This document shows, piece after piece, positions 63,434 to 64,000 of a DNA stretch of 64,000 nt. A model generated the notes under the pieces. The model was not told where the DNA came from and searched no databases. It saw nothing but the letters and a program-made list of their open reading frames with translations. The stretch comes from Clostridium sp. Cult3 (GTDB taxonomy: Bacteria > Bacillota > Clostridia > Tissierellales > Tepidimicrobiaceae). Each line of letters opens with the position of its first letter. Position 1 is the stretch's first letter. The stretch is from assembly GCF_021655115.1 (NCBI RefSeq), contig NZ_PPXY01000022.1, positions 1 to 64,000 on the forward strand, read 5' to 3'. A program made the position numbers and the translations under genes.

Positions 63434-64000
63434 CGTCCTCTTTCAGTAAAACATGTTCAAGAACTTGCTCCATACTCTTCACTAACACAAATTCCATACT
63501 TCTCTTCACCTTCTCCGGTATTTCCTCTAAATCCTTCTTGTTCTCAAAGGGTATCAATATCTTCTTTATACCAATTCTATTGGCTGCTAATACCTTTTCT
63601 TTAATGCCTCCTACTGGCAAAACCCTTCCTCTCAAGGTAATTTCCCCTGTCATGGCTATATCCTTGTCAATAGGCTTGTTGGTAAGGGCAGATATAGCGG
63701 CAGTAGTCATAGTTATCCCTGCTGATGGCCCATCCTTTGGAATGGCTCCTTCTGGCACGTGAATGTGGATATCCATTTCCTTGTAAAAGTTATCCTTTAT
63801 ACCCAAATTCTTTGAATTTGCACGAATATAGCTAATGCCAGCCATGGCAGATTCCTTCATTACCTCTCCTAGTTGTCCAGTTAGCTGAAGTTTGCCTGTG
63901 CCTTTCATACAGTTGACTTCAACAGACAAGGTTTCTCCTCCAAAAGCGGTCCAAGCTAAACCAGTAGCTACGCCAACTTGATCTTCCCGTTGGCCAGGGT
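63414..64000 (-). CDS. lon: ATP-dependent protease Lon, C-terminal part (cut by window edge)
   Basis: The 195 C-terminal codons of canonical Lon. Reading from the edge: [20 protein letters not shown], then the proteolytic domain with catalytic Ser in [10 protein letters not shown] and Lys in [14 protein letters not shown]. The ATPase domain lies outside the window. The last residues are acidic (EDDDHEDK). Confidence 0.95.
   Translation of the reverse strand, partial: PGQREDQVGVATGLAWTAFGGETLSVEVNCMKGTGKLQLTGQLGEVMKESAMAGISYIRANSKNLGIKDNFYKEMDIHIHVPEGAIPKDGPSAGITMTTAAISALTNKPIDKDIAMTGEITLRGRVLPVGGIKEKVLAANRIGIKKILIPFENKKDLEEIPEKVKRSMEFVLVKSMEQVLEHVLLKEDDDHEDK

Noticed and set aside
1-64000. 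tRNA, rRNA, prophage or conjugative genes
   Set aside because: None recognised by eye on either strand; tRNAscan and an rRNA model would settle it.

Overview
The window is AT-rich, Gram-positive-type DNA. Gene content and synteny (lon-ysxC, acpS/alr/mazEF, ftsEX with an M23 hydrolase, class IV aminotransferase, rubredoxin, LPXTG/sortase, purine and c-di-GMP riboswitches) point to an anaerobic, low-GC Clostridia-type Firmicute. Tissierellales is my best guess, made from protein flavour only, not from a database match. No rRNA, tRNA, CRISPR array, prophage or transposase was recognised.

Layout. (1) 1-6.3 kb, + strand: two YdcZ/DUF606 half-transporters, an adenine-type purine riboswitch in front of adenosine deaminase, a BCCT-family transporter and a lipoprotein. 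(2) 6.3-11.5 kb, - strand: a cell-wall hydrolase control operon (ftsE, ftsX, M23 coiled-coil peptidase, S41 protease, PDZ membrane protein). (3) 11.7-20.5 kb: formyl-THF cyclo-ligase, CofE-like ligase, AI-2E-family exporter with a non-standard start, Lon-like AAA protease, PrcB-like protein, split transketolase, YitT protein. (4) 20.5-28.3 kb, - strand: a surface-polysaccharide cluster (TagA/WecG transferase, CsaB pyruvyl transferase, O-antigen-ligase-like polymerase, GT4, PIG-L deacetylase, GNAT and three unrecognised small envelope proteins). (5) 28.4-33.7 kb: mazEF, alr, an AcpS-NnrD fusion, a coiled-coil protein and an MTA/SAH deaminase. (6) 33.8-39.6 kb: a surface-adhesion module of sortase, a c-di-GMP-I-riboswitch-controlled transglutaminase-like exoprotein, and a 1354-aa LPXTG adhesin. 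(7) 39.9-45.9 kb: an AraC-GH39 fusion, DUF1893, M55 D-aminopeptidase, MATE exporter, pyrophosphatase. (8) 46-55.7 kb: two GntR(YtrA-type)-ABC exporter cassettes, each with a candidate operator over its promoter, separated by a HAD phosphatase, a small protein, a divergent RpoD-like sigma factor and an M48 protease. (9) 55.8-64 kb: LPG-synthase-like membrane protein, class IV aminotransferase, lipoprotein, cardiolipin synthase, typA, orphan anti-sigma-like ATPase, rubredoxin (+), ysxC and the 3' part of lon.

The main theme is the cell envelope: hydrolase activation, polysaccharide synthesis, covalent protein display, phospholipid and D-amino-acid metabolism. The best candidates for something new are the c-di-GMP-controlled transglutaminase/sortase/adhesin island, the AcpS-NnrD fusion, the regulator-glycosidase fusion, and an 11-nt complementarity between a hairpin arm and the start region of the downstream sigma-factor gene.
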